Made by a program: the position numbers and the translations under genes. The notes under the pieces were generated by a model. That model did no database searches, was not told where the DNA came from, and was given only the letters and a program-made list of their open reading frames with translations. 64,000 bases of DNA, taken from Prostheceraeus crozeri (lineage: Eukaryota; Platyhelminthes; Polycladida; Euryleptidae). The stretch covers positions 1-64,000 of the forward strand of contig CAJQUW010010459.1 in assembly GCA_907163375.1 (NCBI GenBank). The letters run 5' to 3'. Numbering within the stretch: the stretch's first letter is position 1; the number at the start of each line of letters is the position of its first letter. Below, piece by piece: positions 48,001-54,443 of the stretch.

Positions 48001-51000
48001 GTCGAGCTTCAACTTCAAGAGTAGAAATCTCGTTTTGAGGAACAATTTGGGGAAAGCACTTCGCGAGAGTCTTCGCCCAGTTCTCCAGATCAGCATCGTT
48101 CTAATGATGTGGGGAAAGAAATTGGCACGATTGAAGCACATCATTTTCAAACGGTAAGTACTTGAGGAGCTTTTCAGTTCCCCTCCTGAAGAATCGCTTC
48201 ACCCTTTCAAAAATGCAATACGCAGTGATGATAAATAGTCCCTTAATAAAATGTAGAATACGCAGTGATGATTACGGTATGTCGTAGTAGGTTTACACAC
48301 TATTCCTATTTGCTAGTGTTATGTCAGGAAGGCATTTTCTGGAATAAGAAGGAAAATATTCAATTCTATTACTGTCATCAATCTGATACATAGTCGTAGA
48401 CACATCTAACAGTTCCCAGTGATATGTTATAGTCAAATATTTTTTGGGGAGCGAAAATATTGGGGTGCTGAAATATTTTCGGAATTTTCGCGCCCGCCTT
48501 CATTTTTCGCGCATTCGCGCCCCAGTACGAACACTGTTATACATCTATTACACCGCAATATATGCTAGATGTCAGCATCGTGCTCCACATATGAATTTCT
48601 TCATTATAAAAATTACACCGATCATTCACATGAATGTCACTATGAATAGGCCTATTTGAAATTAATTTGATTTAAAAATCGAAGAAAACATCCAATAAGT
48701 AAAAGCTAAAATTTAGTAGGCATTTGACAATTCATAAAAAATTAAATTCGACCCAATAAAATTTTTGATCATAAAGCAATAGCTAAATTACTCAAAAGTC
48801 GAGGCTTGTCGTGCATTTATGATTAAAATATCTACATTCAAGGCCAAAAATGTTCTCTTTCCCCGCTGTTTGGACAAAATGAAATGTCTTAATCAGAGAA
48901 TTGGATGCCGTGAGCTCCTTATTGGAAGTCAAAAATGACATTTTATGATTATCAGATGTTTAGTGCATGCTCGTACGTATGTTGAATGAACCACACCATT
49001 GCAGGGACCACAAGCAGTCCCAAATATATTAAAAGCACCATCATGAATAACGCACAACCTATATTGCCTTCGCCCTTTCTATGTAAACCGAATTATCGTC
49101 TCAAATCATGAAGGAGTGAGTGCTCACTAGATGTTTTGGAGGTTTCACAGGACGTCCCACACGTCTTTTCCGTCTTGGTTGAATTGGCCCTAATTCTTCA
49201 TCAGGAACTCCTGGATCAAAATCAGGATCGCTGGAATCAGAATCTCCGTACCTGGAATGTAAAAGTACATGTCCCTCAAATTATGTGCAGTAGAATTGTG
49301 CATTTTGCCACAAATTTCAACATTGCGAAATATCAATTTTGATCAAGATTAATGACAACTCAGCATTTTAACTCAATGAAGACGAAATCTCTGTCAATTA
49401 ACACATTTTTTGAAAATCAAGAGTTTGATGGAAGAGGAACTATACACATCAAAGGTGTCCCTCAGCAGAGGATCAAAAGCAAAGAAGCAGAAAGGCCAAG
49501 AAAAAAGTGGGAATGATGAAGGAATATAACTAAAAAGCACAGTAGGCTAACAAACACTGAAAATAAGGTGGCAGAAAAGTGAAGACAGATTTGTGGGTGC
49601 AAAATAAACAATGGCTAAGTACGAATTTTACTGCATTGCTCATAATGGTAAAAATGGAAAAGCCGAGTAAAATGATAAAAACCAAGATAACATAAGAAAT
49701 ACATTAGATAAAAACCCTTCAAATTATCAACTGTCCATGCAGCTTAGTTGAAGTTAATTGACAGTCCTCTTCAATGCTTCAACACCAGAAGATGTTGGAA
49801 ATACCTCCAAAGTAAGATTTATCGACAACACTGCTGGTCTAAGAAAGAAGGATCTTAAAAAGTTCACATGCCGCTGAATTCATAATATGTACATTGAATT
49901 GCAAATTTTCGAGAAATTTAACGACCGATTATTATCAATTCTTACGACCGAACTAATGCATGCGCTAACTTCCTCGCTCTGATTTTTGATCGAGTTCATG
50001 GATAGGTGAACTTGTTCTTCGTGACTTGAATCGCTCATATTCTAGACATGGAGTCAAACGGCAGATTGGCTACAAAATTAGAGACTTGAATGGACAATGT
50101 GAACACAGAAATCAGGCTGTGTACGACCATTGGTTACAAACCAAATGCTGTGAATGCATTACTCTATTGTCTCTGGCTAGTTTATGTTGCATATTCATGC
50201 ATAATGTACCGGTATAGTTTATTAAAAATAGGCGAAAAATACGAATAAATATCAAGTCCCGCAAACAAACGATTTGTCACCTTTGAATTGACCAACATTA
50301 TGAATTGCTAATTACATTGCAAAAATCAACTAATTTTGAAGAAAAGAGTTTCACATTTCAATTAGAACAAATGAAACTATCCTTGGAAAGAGCACAGACA
50401 ATGAAATTTTGCAGTGATTTTCTTTTAATTCTGGGTGAGACTCTTAGCAACTTGCTGCAGTAGGTGGGCAATTTGGTCTCCCTTAATTATTTAATGCGCT
50501 TAAGAGGCGCTGCAGATAGAGCTGAAGCATTCATTTCTGCATACCTGCAATGATTATTTAACAAAGAAAATTATCAAGAAATATTTTACAGCTCTGATGT
50601 AATAATGTCGCCTTATTAAATTTCACACTGAATTTCTTTTTGCTAACATTTCTGCACTACTGACAAAGTAATCAACACCTACATGTCACCGTATTCTGCA
50701 TGGGAAGTCAAATCAAATATAATCTCACCAATGTTTCACAAGCTTTTACAAGTATTTGGTCATTGGAATTTATTGTTGTCATTGAATTTAATTTGTTTGG
50801 TCAATTTAACTGTATTCTTTGAGTTTCAGTTTTATGCTTGTGAAATCGCGGCAGACTAGATTCATATTTCTGATGAAATTCAAGACCGTAGATGCATTTT
50901 ATTTGTCACAATATTCTTTGATATACGGCTTATTTACTCAACATACTTACAATATCACTGTTTTTATTTAATGCCAAACGCAATAAGATTCTGCGAAAGA

Positions 51001-53997
51001 AATATGCTTTATTGCTTGTCACAGCGGTGAAATATGATAATCAATGTGCCCGTACGAATAATGATGTACCTTCAACTTCTTTGCATCAGTCAGATGACAT
51101 TCATGTAATGTATTGATAAAGGTGAAATTGTGTTGCCTTGCAACTGAATAGTAGACGAAATCAGTCGTCATCAGCATAGCAACTGTATTGCTAAGATTGT
51201 GACTTTCGATTGGTGAATCATTTATGCTCGCAGCTTATCAAAATGGGACGCATTGGTCGACAAGGATGAAGAGGACCAGAGAGGACTTCCTACAAAAGAA
51301 CCAGCAATACTAATCGGATCCCCATAGATCTACCTGAACATAGTCGAAAAGTTGTGAATGTGTCTCACCTTGCACGTCTGTTAGAGATCGATCCACTGCC
51401 TTGTCGATTGCCAGAAAATACGAAAGGTTCGTCAAAAAGTTTAAAATTGACAATCGTCGATACCAATCACGACTTAACACTGCAGCAAATCTGCGATAGC
51501 TTCTACGAGACACATCCGAAAATTTCGCTGAGCACCATGAATTGTGCTTCAACTATGCTCATGGACATAAGGCAGAATTGTTGCGCGAAATTGTGACAGA
51601 GTGAAGAAGCTAAGAAAGAATTTTTTTAAAGATGCTTTTTAATAGCATCTCTTCGGATGCTGTCGGTCGAAAAAGATTGTACACTGACCAAAGAAATTTC
51701 AATATACATTGCGGTCTATCTATCAGTCGAAGTGTGAAGGCTCTCGAGCCATTCGGATTGTGAGCAGCTCAAAAGGTGCAAACCTCAATATCTCGGCGTG
51801 TATTTTGAACCTCATCTGAAGATTAATCACGAAGTCTTCAGTGCCTTTTTAAAGAAAATGTCACGATGACTTTTGATAATGCTCTATGTCATTAAGGTGG
51901 ACCACTGTACATCGGCCTATAGAAGGCACTGATATTAACTTAACTACTGATTCTTTGGAAAATAAAGCTTCATCGAGAGAGTTCTAAATTTCTGTTCCGC
52001 TTTCGGGCAAATCTGATACATTTAGGTAATTCCTCATTCAAATCTTTCATATAATTACTGAAACATATCTAAGTTCGCTGTTTGGAAAGCTGCAATCCAC
52101 TCGATGCCGCTAACTGCGTTTTTATGCAATCCGAGAAATCAGTGTGAAAATTCTTACCTAGGTCTCTTTCGTTGTCTGTGTTTATAATCAACAAGGGGTC
52201 CTTCTTCTTCCTGAGCGCGTGCTAATGCACGAGTAGCGTTTGTCACTCGGAAAATTATCTTCGTACTTGTATCCGGATTGTACACTGAATTCGTCTGTGT
52301 GTGCTGCGCTTCTCCATTCGAATCACCAAGAGGTTGATTCTTTAGTACCTGCAAATGTAAGAATAACACATTGTAATTCTACTTAACCTTTTCTCAGTCC
52401 TATGAAGATGCGATATTAAGATACGATACCTTCTTGAAATAGAACTACGGTCAATATCGAGTTTTAGTCTTCAAATAAAAGAAATAGTCTACATACAAAA
52501 TTGAGAACGTCAAAGACAAAAAATCTCATTCAAGTCGGAGGGAGAAGGCGAGCACAGACGCGGAGTGCCCTCTCAACCTTTGGAGGCATCATTACGCAGC
52601 AATGATGCAAGCCCATACAGGCCGAATTCAATACTTTGATCTACAGAGTTAATCATAAAAACGGACCACCTAAATAATTTCGACATTCAATCGATTCTCA
52701 TGCTTTCCAATCGCGTCGCATATCAGCGTGCCAAGCATCAATCGAGAGCTTGTGTTCTCGACCTTCAAATAAGCCTTAAATAAATATATATTTGCGATAT
52801 CACTATTTCTCTCCCAGCTCACCAACTTAGACGAGCAACATATCAAAAGTAAGCCAAGAAAATAGTCGTTCTTATCGTACCTGACTCGTCATCATACTCA
52901 TTGTTTTCTTATTGAAAATTTGCGATTAGTAAATTGAGCGGGTTTCAAATTTTGACGAATGGCCAGAAAACGCGATATGGAATGCAATTTTCAGACAGCT
53001 TATTTGAAAGCTGAGAATTTAGACTTTTGAATGATGCTTGCCGCGTTGATGATATTTCCGCTGCATTTTCAATTATCACGGTAGCATGGGAGAGGAACAG
53101 ACTAGTAATCGTGCCGGACTGCTCCACGCCCAGCATAAGTGGATCTTGCGGGGATCAAAGACAAAATGAACAGCAAAAGGGATCAAATTACTATGACCTC
53201 GAGGATTTCCGTAGATGCATGGACATATAAATTTTGTTTATGCTCGAAAACACATTAGACGGGCGTCTTTTCTCCAAGAAGTCAAGTCTTATTTAACTCA
53301 ATCTTATTCTATTGTTATGAGTGTTAAACAAGAAAGCAGAAGGTACCTATTTTAAAAGTCCTACGTTTCATCCAACCTAGTTTTGAACCCAGGTCTCTCA
53401 GACGCAGAGCGAACACTAAGTCATAAGGTTACATCGCTGGTGCAAGACAACATCCCTTATGCATACACCTGATAATGATACAAATATTGTTATGCACTTA
53501 CCTGTAAAATTTGTTTTAATTGATCATCACTTAAATTTTGAGTTGTAATGAATTGATTGCCTTGTTGAATTATACGAATAGGATTCTTCGTCGATCCCAA
53601 TGGAGCTAAAGGATCATCAACAGGCAAGGATGACTGAATCCGCCGAATCTTATCCATATTGATTCGAACAGGATAGTTGGGAGCTTGTTGCATGGCTGTT
53701 GAGTTCCCTGGGATGAAGTCATCTTCGTGAACCATTGGAACGTCGTATTCCGCATCTCGCATGGCTTTCATTGGTGAGTTCGAGGTAATGGTAACATCAT
53801 TTCTTGAAACATTTTCATGCGAATTCAATGATGTTGGAGGCCCATTTGACATTTGCATTAGCTCTTCTACAGCTGCTTCTGCTGAGGCCTCAAGTGCAGT
53901 ACTACTCGATACGGTTTCACCAATAGTACTCATCTCATCTCCATGTGCTGTAGTCGTCGAGACGACGGATTCATCCATTAACTTAACAATTCGGGTT
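20731..53997 (-). CDS. ZNF839: ZNF839-like nuclear C2H2 zinc-finger protein (whole gene, 8 exons)
   Basis: Host gene of about 33 kb. Exons at 53,502-53,997, 52,158-52,348, 49,128-49,251, 43,922-44,225, 40,407-40,459, 40,096-40,350, 23,864-24,067 and 20,731-21,669 all have GT-AG junctions and keep phase throughout. Together they give 848 residues from the Met at 53,978. Order along the protein: acidic, Ser-rich N terminus; QLKQIL helix (about 150-165); a [12 protein letters not shown] strand; AT-hook-like basic block (249-260); very acidic segment; one C2H2 finger (C325, C328, H341, H346); a helical domain (367-536); acidic C-terminal tail. From memory, the helical block [17 protein letters not shown] and the following DNDDHAKLL segment match human ZNF839 (DUF4764). 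A nuclear, DNA-associated role is inferred; no specific function is established. The introns are packed with mobile elements. Confidence 0.8.
22183..22212 (+). ncRNA. Hammerhead-like core, PLE tail remnant
   Basis: CTGATGA is followed by an 8-bp hairpin, TGATCAAC / GTTGGTCA with one G-U pair and a three-base AGA loop, and then GAAAG. This is the full conserved hammerhead core layout. No PLE coding sequence is recognised nearby, so it is either a truncated tail or a lone ribozyme copy. In the intron between exons F and G. Confidence 0.5.
22220..23860. other. Intronic stretch, nothing recognised
   Basis: Intron between exons F and G. No gene or clear repeat recognised. The 62-residue plus frame at 22,704-22,892 lacks support. 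Confidence 0.4.
23864..24067 (-). CDS. ZNF839: ZNF839-like exon F
   Basis: 204 nt, 68 codons, acceptor TTTAAATTGTAG, donor CAG|GTAATT, phase 0 both ends. It opens with [19 protein letters not shown], parallel to the NNDKVAESLGITEF segment that directly follows the helical domain in human ZNF839, then an Arg/Lys/Glu-rich helix ([17 protein letters not shown]). A 16-kb intron full of repeats separates it from exon E2. Confidence 0.85.
24461..24527. repeat. (TA)n microsatellite
   Basis: About 33 TA units, directly followed on the plus strand by TAAGTCTTCAACCTGCCTC, the same unique-to-array junction found in reverse orientation at 29,560-29,582. Confidence 0.95.
24530..25970. other. Intronic stretch with one end of an unnamed repeat
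   Basis: The first 300 bases next to the TA array start with the AAGTCTTCAACCTGCCTC block shared with the 29.3-29.6 kb minisatellite and probably belong to an unnamed dispersed repeat. The rest shows nothing recognisable; the 89-residue frame at 25,090-25,359 lacks motifs. Confidence 0.35.
25990..26700 (-). mobile_element. Penelope-like element, GIY-YIG 3' part
   Basis: Minus-strand coding resembles the C-terminal GIY-YIG endonuclease of Penelope-like retroelements. A Cys-rich lead with [11 protein letters not shown] appears near 26.46 kb, then [13 protein letters not shown], and [18 protein letters not shown] near 26.22 kb, the usual EA-IRR-P-LN-type terminus. Downstream, a GACAAGACCAGTCGAAAC block near 26.03 kb is the typical element tail. 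The reverse transcriptase part is absent, so this is a 5'-truncated copy. Frame breaks show that it is dead. Confidence 0.75.
27365..27475 (+). repeat. Coding-like acidic tandem repeat
   Basis: Short tandem units of GAAGACCAGCATGAA, which in the open frame read EDQHEEQ repeated about four times, followed by a basic Cys-containing segment [11 protein letters not shown]. The frame is open from about 27.33 to 27.57 kb. It may be the N-terminal region of a decayed transposase or a spurious minisatellite; no other support was found. Confidence 0.4.
27774..27849. repeat. 32-bp tandem repeat, about 2.4 copies
   Basis: Units of TTTCATCGTAGATAATATAA followed by TATATAATATAA, directly adjoining the left end of the MITE that starts at 27,848. 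Confidence 0.8.
27848..28235. mobile_element. MITE with about 40-bp terminal inverted repeats
   Basis: A 388-bp element. Left end TACCGTAAATACTCTCC then TATAAGTCGA; right end, read inward, TACCGTATATACTCGCC then TATAAGTCGA. The ends stay alignable for about 40 bp and both begin with TA, suggesting Tc1/mariner- or pogo-type target duplication included in the ends. There is no coding capacity, so it is non-autonomous. Confidence 0.85.
28240..29330. other. Intronic stretch, nothing recognised
   Basis: Within the 16-kb intron. Short frames only, no repeat or coding similarity recognised. Confidence 0.4.
29335..29580. repeat. Minisatellite of GAGGCAGG-TGAAGACTT units
   Basis: About ten variable-length units (20-37 bp) that share GAGGCAGGTTGAAGACTTA or GAGGCAGGATGAAGACTTA cores, with AT-rich spacers of different length. 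The last unit abuts a TA array. The same core and junction occur once, inverted, at 24,530-24,550. Confidence 0.85.
29582..29669. repeat. (TA)n microsatellite
   Basis: About 44 TA units. The Tyr/Ile-repeat frames predicted here are artefacts. Confidence 0.95.
29984..30101. repeat. (TA)n/(TG)n microsatellite
   Basis: An imperfect TA array with interspersed TATG units, immediately beside the 3' side of the Tc1-like element. Confidence 0.95.
30142..31190 (-). mobile_element. Tc1-like transposon with disrupted DD34E transposase
   Basis: The minus strand encodes a Tc1-type transposase split over three frames. The N-terminal HTH region ([16 protein letters not shown] at 31,181 onward) is followed by a GRPRKS hinge. 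The middle carries SVMLWGGI. The C-terminal frame has the second catalytic Asp in DDNTRPH and the Glu in [14 protein letters not shown], 34 residues apart (DD34E). The terminus is LELEGGTRA. At least two frameshifts separate the frames, so it is inactive, but similarity is good and decay moderate. Flanking terminal repeats were not resolved; the 3' side borders a TA array. Confidence 0.9.
31190..32780. other. Intronic stretch, nothing firmly recognised
   Basis: 5' flank of the Tc1-like element, then simple GTGGATAATGG-type repetition near 31.98-32.03 kb. A TATA-like ATATAAAA sits near 32.236 kb, with no paired repeat to support a promoter or terminal repeat. Confidence 0.35.
32785..33060 (+). 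mobile_element. RTE/Jockey-like LINE, C-terminal fragment
   Basis: Plus-strand coding reads [18 protein letters not shown] and CPRKRWRQE, the conserved GHVxRxxD-R-W and GRPxxRW tail of non-LTR retrotransposon ORF2 proteins, then ends near TGGGGCACGGCG. A short 5'-truncated copy with disrupted frames. Confidence 0.65.
33398..33426 (-). ncRNA. Hammerhead-like core in left arm of the PLE palindrome
   Basis: Mirror copy of the motif at 34,383-34,411: CTGAAGA, T, GGAC, nine-base loop, GTCC, GAAA on the minus strand. Confidence 0.6.
34383..34411 (+). ncRNA. Hammerhead-like core in right arm of the PLE palindrome
   Basis: CTGAAGA, one unpaired T, stem GGAC/GTCC with a nine-base loop, then GAAAG. 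This matches the conserved CUGANGA and GAAA elements of hammerhead ribozymes described in Penelope-like elements. Stems I and III were not modelled. Confidence 0.6.
34600..35215 (+). mobile_element. LINE reverse-transcriptase fragment, RTE-like
   Basis: The plus strand reads [11 protein letters not shown] (the YADD-type catalytic box) near 34.69 kb. It continues in other frames with [39 protein letters not shown] and [17 protein letters not shown], and ends FEKWLWRRV and KEWVSRQI near 35.17 kb. This is the palm-to-connector region of a non-LTR reverse transcriptase with several frame changes; 5'-truncated and dead. Confidence 0.85.
35220..36550. other. Intronic stretch, nothing recognised
   Basis: No coding similarity or repeat recognised. 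The frames at 35,741-36,011 (-) and 36,090-36,317 (+) are unsupported. Confidence 0.4.
37443..38006. repeat. Inverted pair of PLE-tail-like sequences
   Basis: Arms of about 225 bp (37.44-37.67 and 37.77-38.01 kb) align as inverted copies at roughly 75 percent by eye. Shared blocks include CAGCTGAA, GATATC, TTGATCTGC, TTTATTTATC and GTGCGGCTGATAA. Each arm has a hammerhead-like core. More diverged than the other PLE pairs, hence older. Confidence 0.6.
37507..37530 (-). ncRNA. Hammerhead-like core, left arm
   Basis: Minus strand CTGATGA, a short GC / GC stem closing the TCTTGTTGT loop, then GAAAAACG. The core is complete, the stem short. The partner arm has CTGATGG at 37,939-37,945 and GAAACG at 37,958, with one core base changed. 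Confidence 0.5.
38850..39700 (+). mobile_element. Penelope-like reverse-transcriptase fragment
   Basis: The plus strand reads [20 protein letters not shown], a stop codon at 39,129-39,131, then YIDDMLCLL (the YxDD catalytic box) near 39.14 kb. Other frames carry [18 protein letters not shown] and, near 39.34 kb, [15 protein letters not shown]. The FLDL and HP-H blocks are typical of Penelope-like rather than LINE enzymes. No GIY-YIG domain follows, so it is an internal fragment. Several frame disruptions. Confidence 0.75.
39700..40090. other. Intronic stretch, nothing recognised
   Basis: Short intronic spacer before exon E2; AT-rich, with no recognised feature. Confidence 0.4.
40096..40350 (-). 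CDS. ZNF839: ZNF839-like exon E2, helical domain
   Basis: 255 nt, 85 codons, acceptor CACCTACAG, donor AAG|GTAAGA, phase 0 both ends. Encodes [17 protein letters not shown], then [18 protein letters not shown] and [15 protein letters not shown]. This is the best match to human ZNF839 (remembered as ATPRLAKCLTLFEFLLMKVE followed by EELHKMV), so it anchors the gene name. Confidence 0.9.
40351..40406 (-). other. ZNF839: 56-nt intron between exons E1 and E2
   Basis: GTGAGA donor, CACCTACAG acceptor with a TTTATTTGTCACC pyrimidine tract and a CTGAC branch-like site about 20 nt upstream. Its length is near the lower limit for animal introns, beside neighbours of 3.5 and 16 kb. Confidence 0.8.
40407..40459 (-). 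CDS. ZNF839: ZNF839-like exon E1 (microexon, 53 nt)
   Basis: Acceptor GCATTTCAG, donor CAG|GTGAGA, phase 1 to 0. Encodes a basic peptide with [10 protein letters not shown], which fits the Lys-rich linker between the finger and the helical domain of ZNF839. It is separated from exon E2 by an intron of only 56 nt. Confidence 0.8.
41447..42130 (+). mobile_element. RTE-like LINE, ORF2 3' end
   Basis: Plus-strand frames read [19 protein letters not shown] then a GRVYG block, and a last open frame [37 protein letters not shown], then [10 protein letters not shown]. This is the conserved C-terminal tail (RWLGHV, GRQ) of RTE/Jockey-type ORF2 proteins. A GAGTGAGTGAGG tail follows at 42.12-42.14 kb. 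5'-truncated; the upstream frame is shifted relative to the last one. Confidence 0.85.
42130..42640. other. Intronic stretch, nothing recognised
   Basis: AT-rich spacer between two LINE ends in opposite orientation. Confidence 0.4.
42649..43120 (-). mobile_element. LINE C-terminal zinc-knuckle fragment (RNase H-bearing type)
   Basis: The minus strand encodes [20 protein letters not shown] and then [18 protein letters not shown], the Cys-X2-Cys-X8-His-X4-Cys knuckle that follows RNase H in R1/Jockey/CR1-like LINE proteins. The upstream frame carries [18 protein letters not shown] and is shifted. A truncated copy. Confidence 0.8.
43304..43888. mobile_element. hAT-type MITE with 8-bp target duplication
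   Basis: The element spans 43,312-43,880 (569 bp). Left end CAGGGGTTCCCAAACC then GGGGTACGCG; right end, read inward, CAAGGCTTCCCAACC with GTACCCC. It is flanked by ATGTAAGC and ATGTAAAC, an 8-bp duplication with one mismatch, which defines the hAT superfamily. It contains a 68-bp tandem duplication and has no coding capacity. It lies 41 bp from the donor of exon D. Confidence 0.9.
43506..43641. repeat. 68-bp tandem duplication inside the MITE
   Basis: Two adjacent 68-bp copies beginning CTCGACCCCA, differing at two positions (AACC versus AGCC; GTTA versus GTCA). Confidence 0.9.
43922..44225 (-). CDS. ZNF839: ZNF839-like exon D, C2H2 zinc finger
   Basis: 304 nt, acceptor GTACGTTGCAG, donor GAA|GTAAGT, phase 0 to 1. 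A long Asp/Glu-rich stretch ([12 protein letters not shown], then [12 protein letters not shown]) leads into a single finger, [17 protein letters not shown], ending MKH. This gives Cys-X2-Cys-X12-His-X4-His, a valid C2H2 ligand set. Two different transposable elements lie 41 and 61 bp from its splice sites. Confidence 0.9.
44285..45020. mobile_element. Foldback MITE with about 290-bp inverted arms and TA duplication
   Basis: The element spans 44,287-45,018 (732 bp), bounded by GTCCGGCAGCCAGAGCGAG and its inverse, with TA on both sides. The arms (about 44,287-44,575 and 44,735-45,018) pair imperfectly, roughly 85 percent by eye. They share blocks such as CTTCTTGTCAGACACGATCA and GACATGGAATG/CATTCCATGTC. 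No coding capacity. The TA duplication suggests mobilisation by a Tc1/mariner enzyme. It lies 61 bp from the acceptor of exon D. Confidence 0.9.
45020..46550. other. Intronic stretch, nothing recognised
   Basis: No gene or repeat recognised between the foldback MITE and the hAT element. Confidence 0.4.
46558..48535 (-). mobile_element. hAT transposon, internally deleted, about 1.98 kb
   Basis: Terminal inverted repeats AGTGTTCGTACTGG and CCAGTACGAACACT. The flanks CTTATACC and GTTATACA share TTATAC, consistent with an 8-bp duplication with worn edges. Both subterminal regions carry TTTTTCGCGC / TTCGCGCCCC blocks. The only coding sequence is the C-terminal dimerisation part on the minus strand; the BED finger and catalytic core are missing. 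It sits in the intron between exons C and D. Confidence 0.85.
47324..47974 (-). CDS. hAT dimerisation domain with coiled-coil tail, 216 aa
   Basis: An intact frame whose first 70 residues are the hAT C-terminal dimerisation domain: [17 protein letters not shown], then [17 protein letters not shown] and [15 protein letters not shown]. About 140 residues of Lys/Glu-rich heptad-like sequence follow ([13 protein letters not shown] near the end) with a basic terminus. The frame remains open upstream of the Met to about 48.10 kb. As part of an internally deleted element it cannot transpose alone but could still dimerise. The long coiled coil after the hATC domain is unusual. Expression is unknown. 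Confidence 0.75.
   Translation of the reverse strand: MDIGEYWQKMSSKMPTLSRLARVAMTLPHGNAEVERVFSLLPDLVTKKRSNLSATTINAIVVIKSAMASNNISSRNFEVTQALLEKVAKAKQAYELRLKSEMEEEAARKKKAAEKDILKTFENQKKNDSKLNELESGLKNNEKRISDIMKRKESLVKMQEEALRSLKEEEDHLKALLDEKEKMEEKKRAVAEKLMTSTLKRKAHEELKVISPKKLK
48540..49120. other. Intronic stretch, nothing recognised
   Basis: AT-rich, no repeat or coding similarity seen. Confidence 0.4.
49128..49251 (-). CDS. ZNF839: ZNF839-like exon C, AT-hook-like
   Basis: 124 nt, acceptor TTTTACATTCCAG, donor CTA|GTGAGC. It completes an Arg codon and encodes 41 residues: acidic [14 protein letters not shown], then [14 protein letters not shown], whose GRP core flanked by basic residues is AT-hook-like. 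Minor-groove DNA binding is inferred. Too small to show as an independent open frame; found by phase and splice sites. Confidence 0.8.
49260..52150. other. Intron between exons B and C, mostly nothing recognised
   Basis: No firm feature. Around 51.23-51.60 kb the plus strand has weak transposase-like content (overlapping frames with [10 protein letters not shown] and [19 protein letters not shown]), which may be a decayed HTH region. It is not enough for a family call. Confidence 0.3.
52158..52348 (-). CDS. ZNF839: ZNF839-like exon B
   Basis: 191 nt, acceptor TTCTTACATTTGCAG, donor TAG|GTAAGA, phase 0 to 2. It continues the helix as VLKNQPLGD and contains [16 protein letters not shown], a conserved-looking strand, then basic RQRKRPR that runs into the split Arg codon of the next exon. 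Confidence 0.85.
52360..53490. other. Intron between exons A and B, nothing recognised
   Basis: Short unsupported frames only. Confidence 0.4.
53502..53997 (-). CDS. ZNF839: ZNF839-like exon A (first recognised coding exon)
   Basis: Encodes residues 1-159 if translation starts at the Met at 53,976-53,978. The acceptor TTTATTTCAG precedes the exon, and the donor CAG|GTAAGT closes it in phase 0 after DDQLKQILQ. The frame is open for six codons upstream of the Met to the acceptor, and the Met has T at -3, so an upstream exon may carry the true start. Ser/Thr-rich and acidic, then [12 protein letters not shown] and a QLKQIL helix, the part most like vertebrate ZNF839 N-terminal regions. Confidence 0.85.
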
Positions 53998-54443
53998 CTG
54001 AAATAAAGAAATGCACAAGTATGTGACTCTACATTTCCACGCTTTGATATTTTGAGAAAAGAAACGGAAAATGCTCATACATACATTTTATAAGTGTACG
54101 TGCATTTGCATACGTCGTTTACCTATGGAGCTATCTGGGGCATCTCATAACACACATGGAGATAACCGCATAATAATCATAATGTCTTGCAAAGGAAGCT
54201 GAATATGAAAACTGCATGTAGAGTCTTAATCTGCAGATAGAAGAGCTGAACAGAAGATATAATGTATCTTTTATTATCACAAAATACAGTCCTAAAAAAT
54301 ATTGCATGGGGACTGGGAATTCTGACAAAGTGCAATCGCCATGAGTATCTAGAGATTCATACTTTACTAACTTTATTATAAACGCTATTGAGACTTCCTG
54401 GAAATGATCATAAATCAATCGTTCCTTATAGACTTTCTACATA

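Noticed and set aside
51230-51600. Possible transposase HTH region
   Set aside because: Weak, frame-hopping similarity without a catalytic block; not enough for a family assignment.
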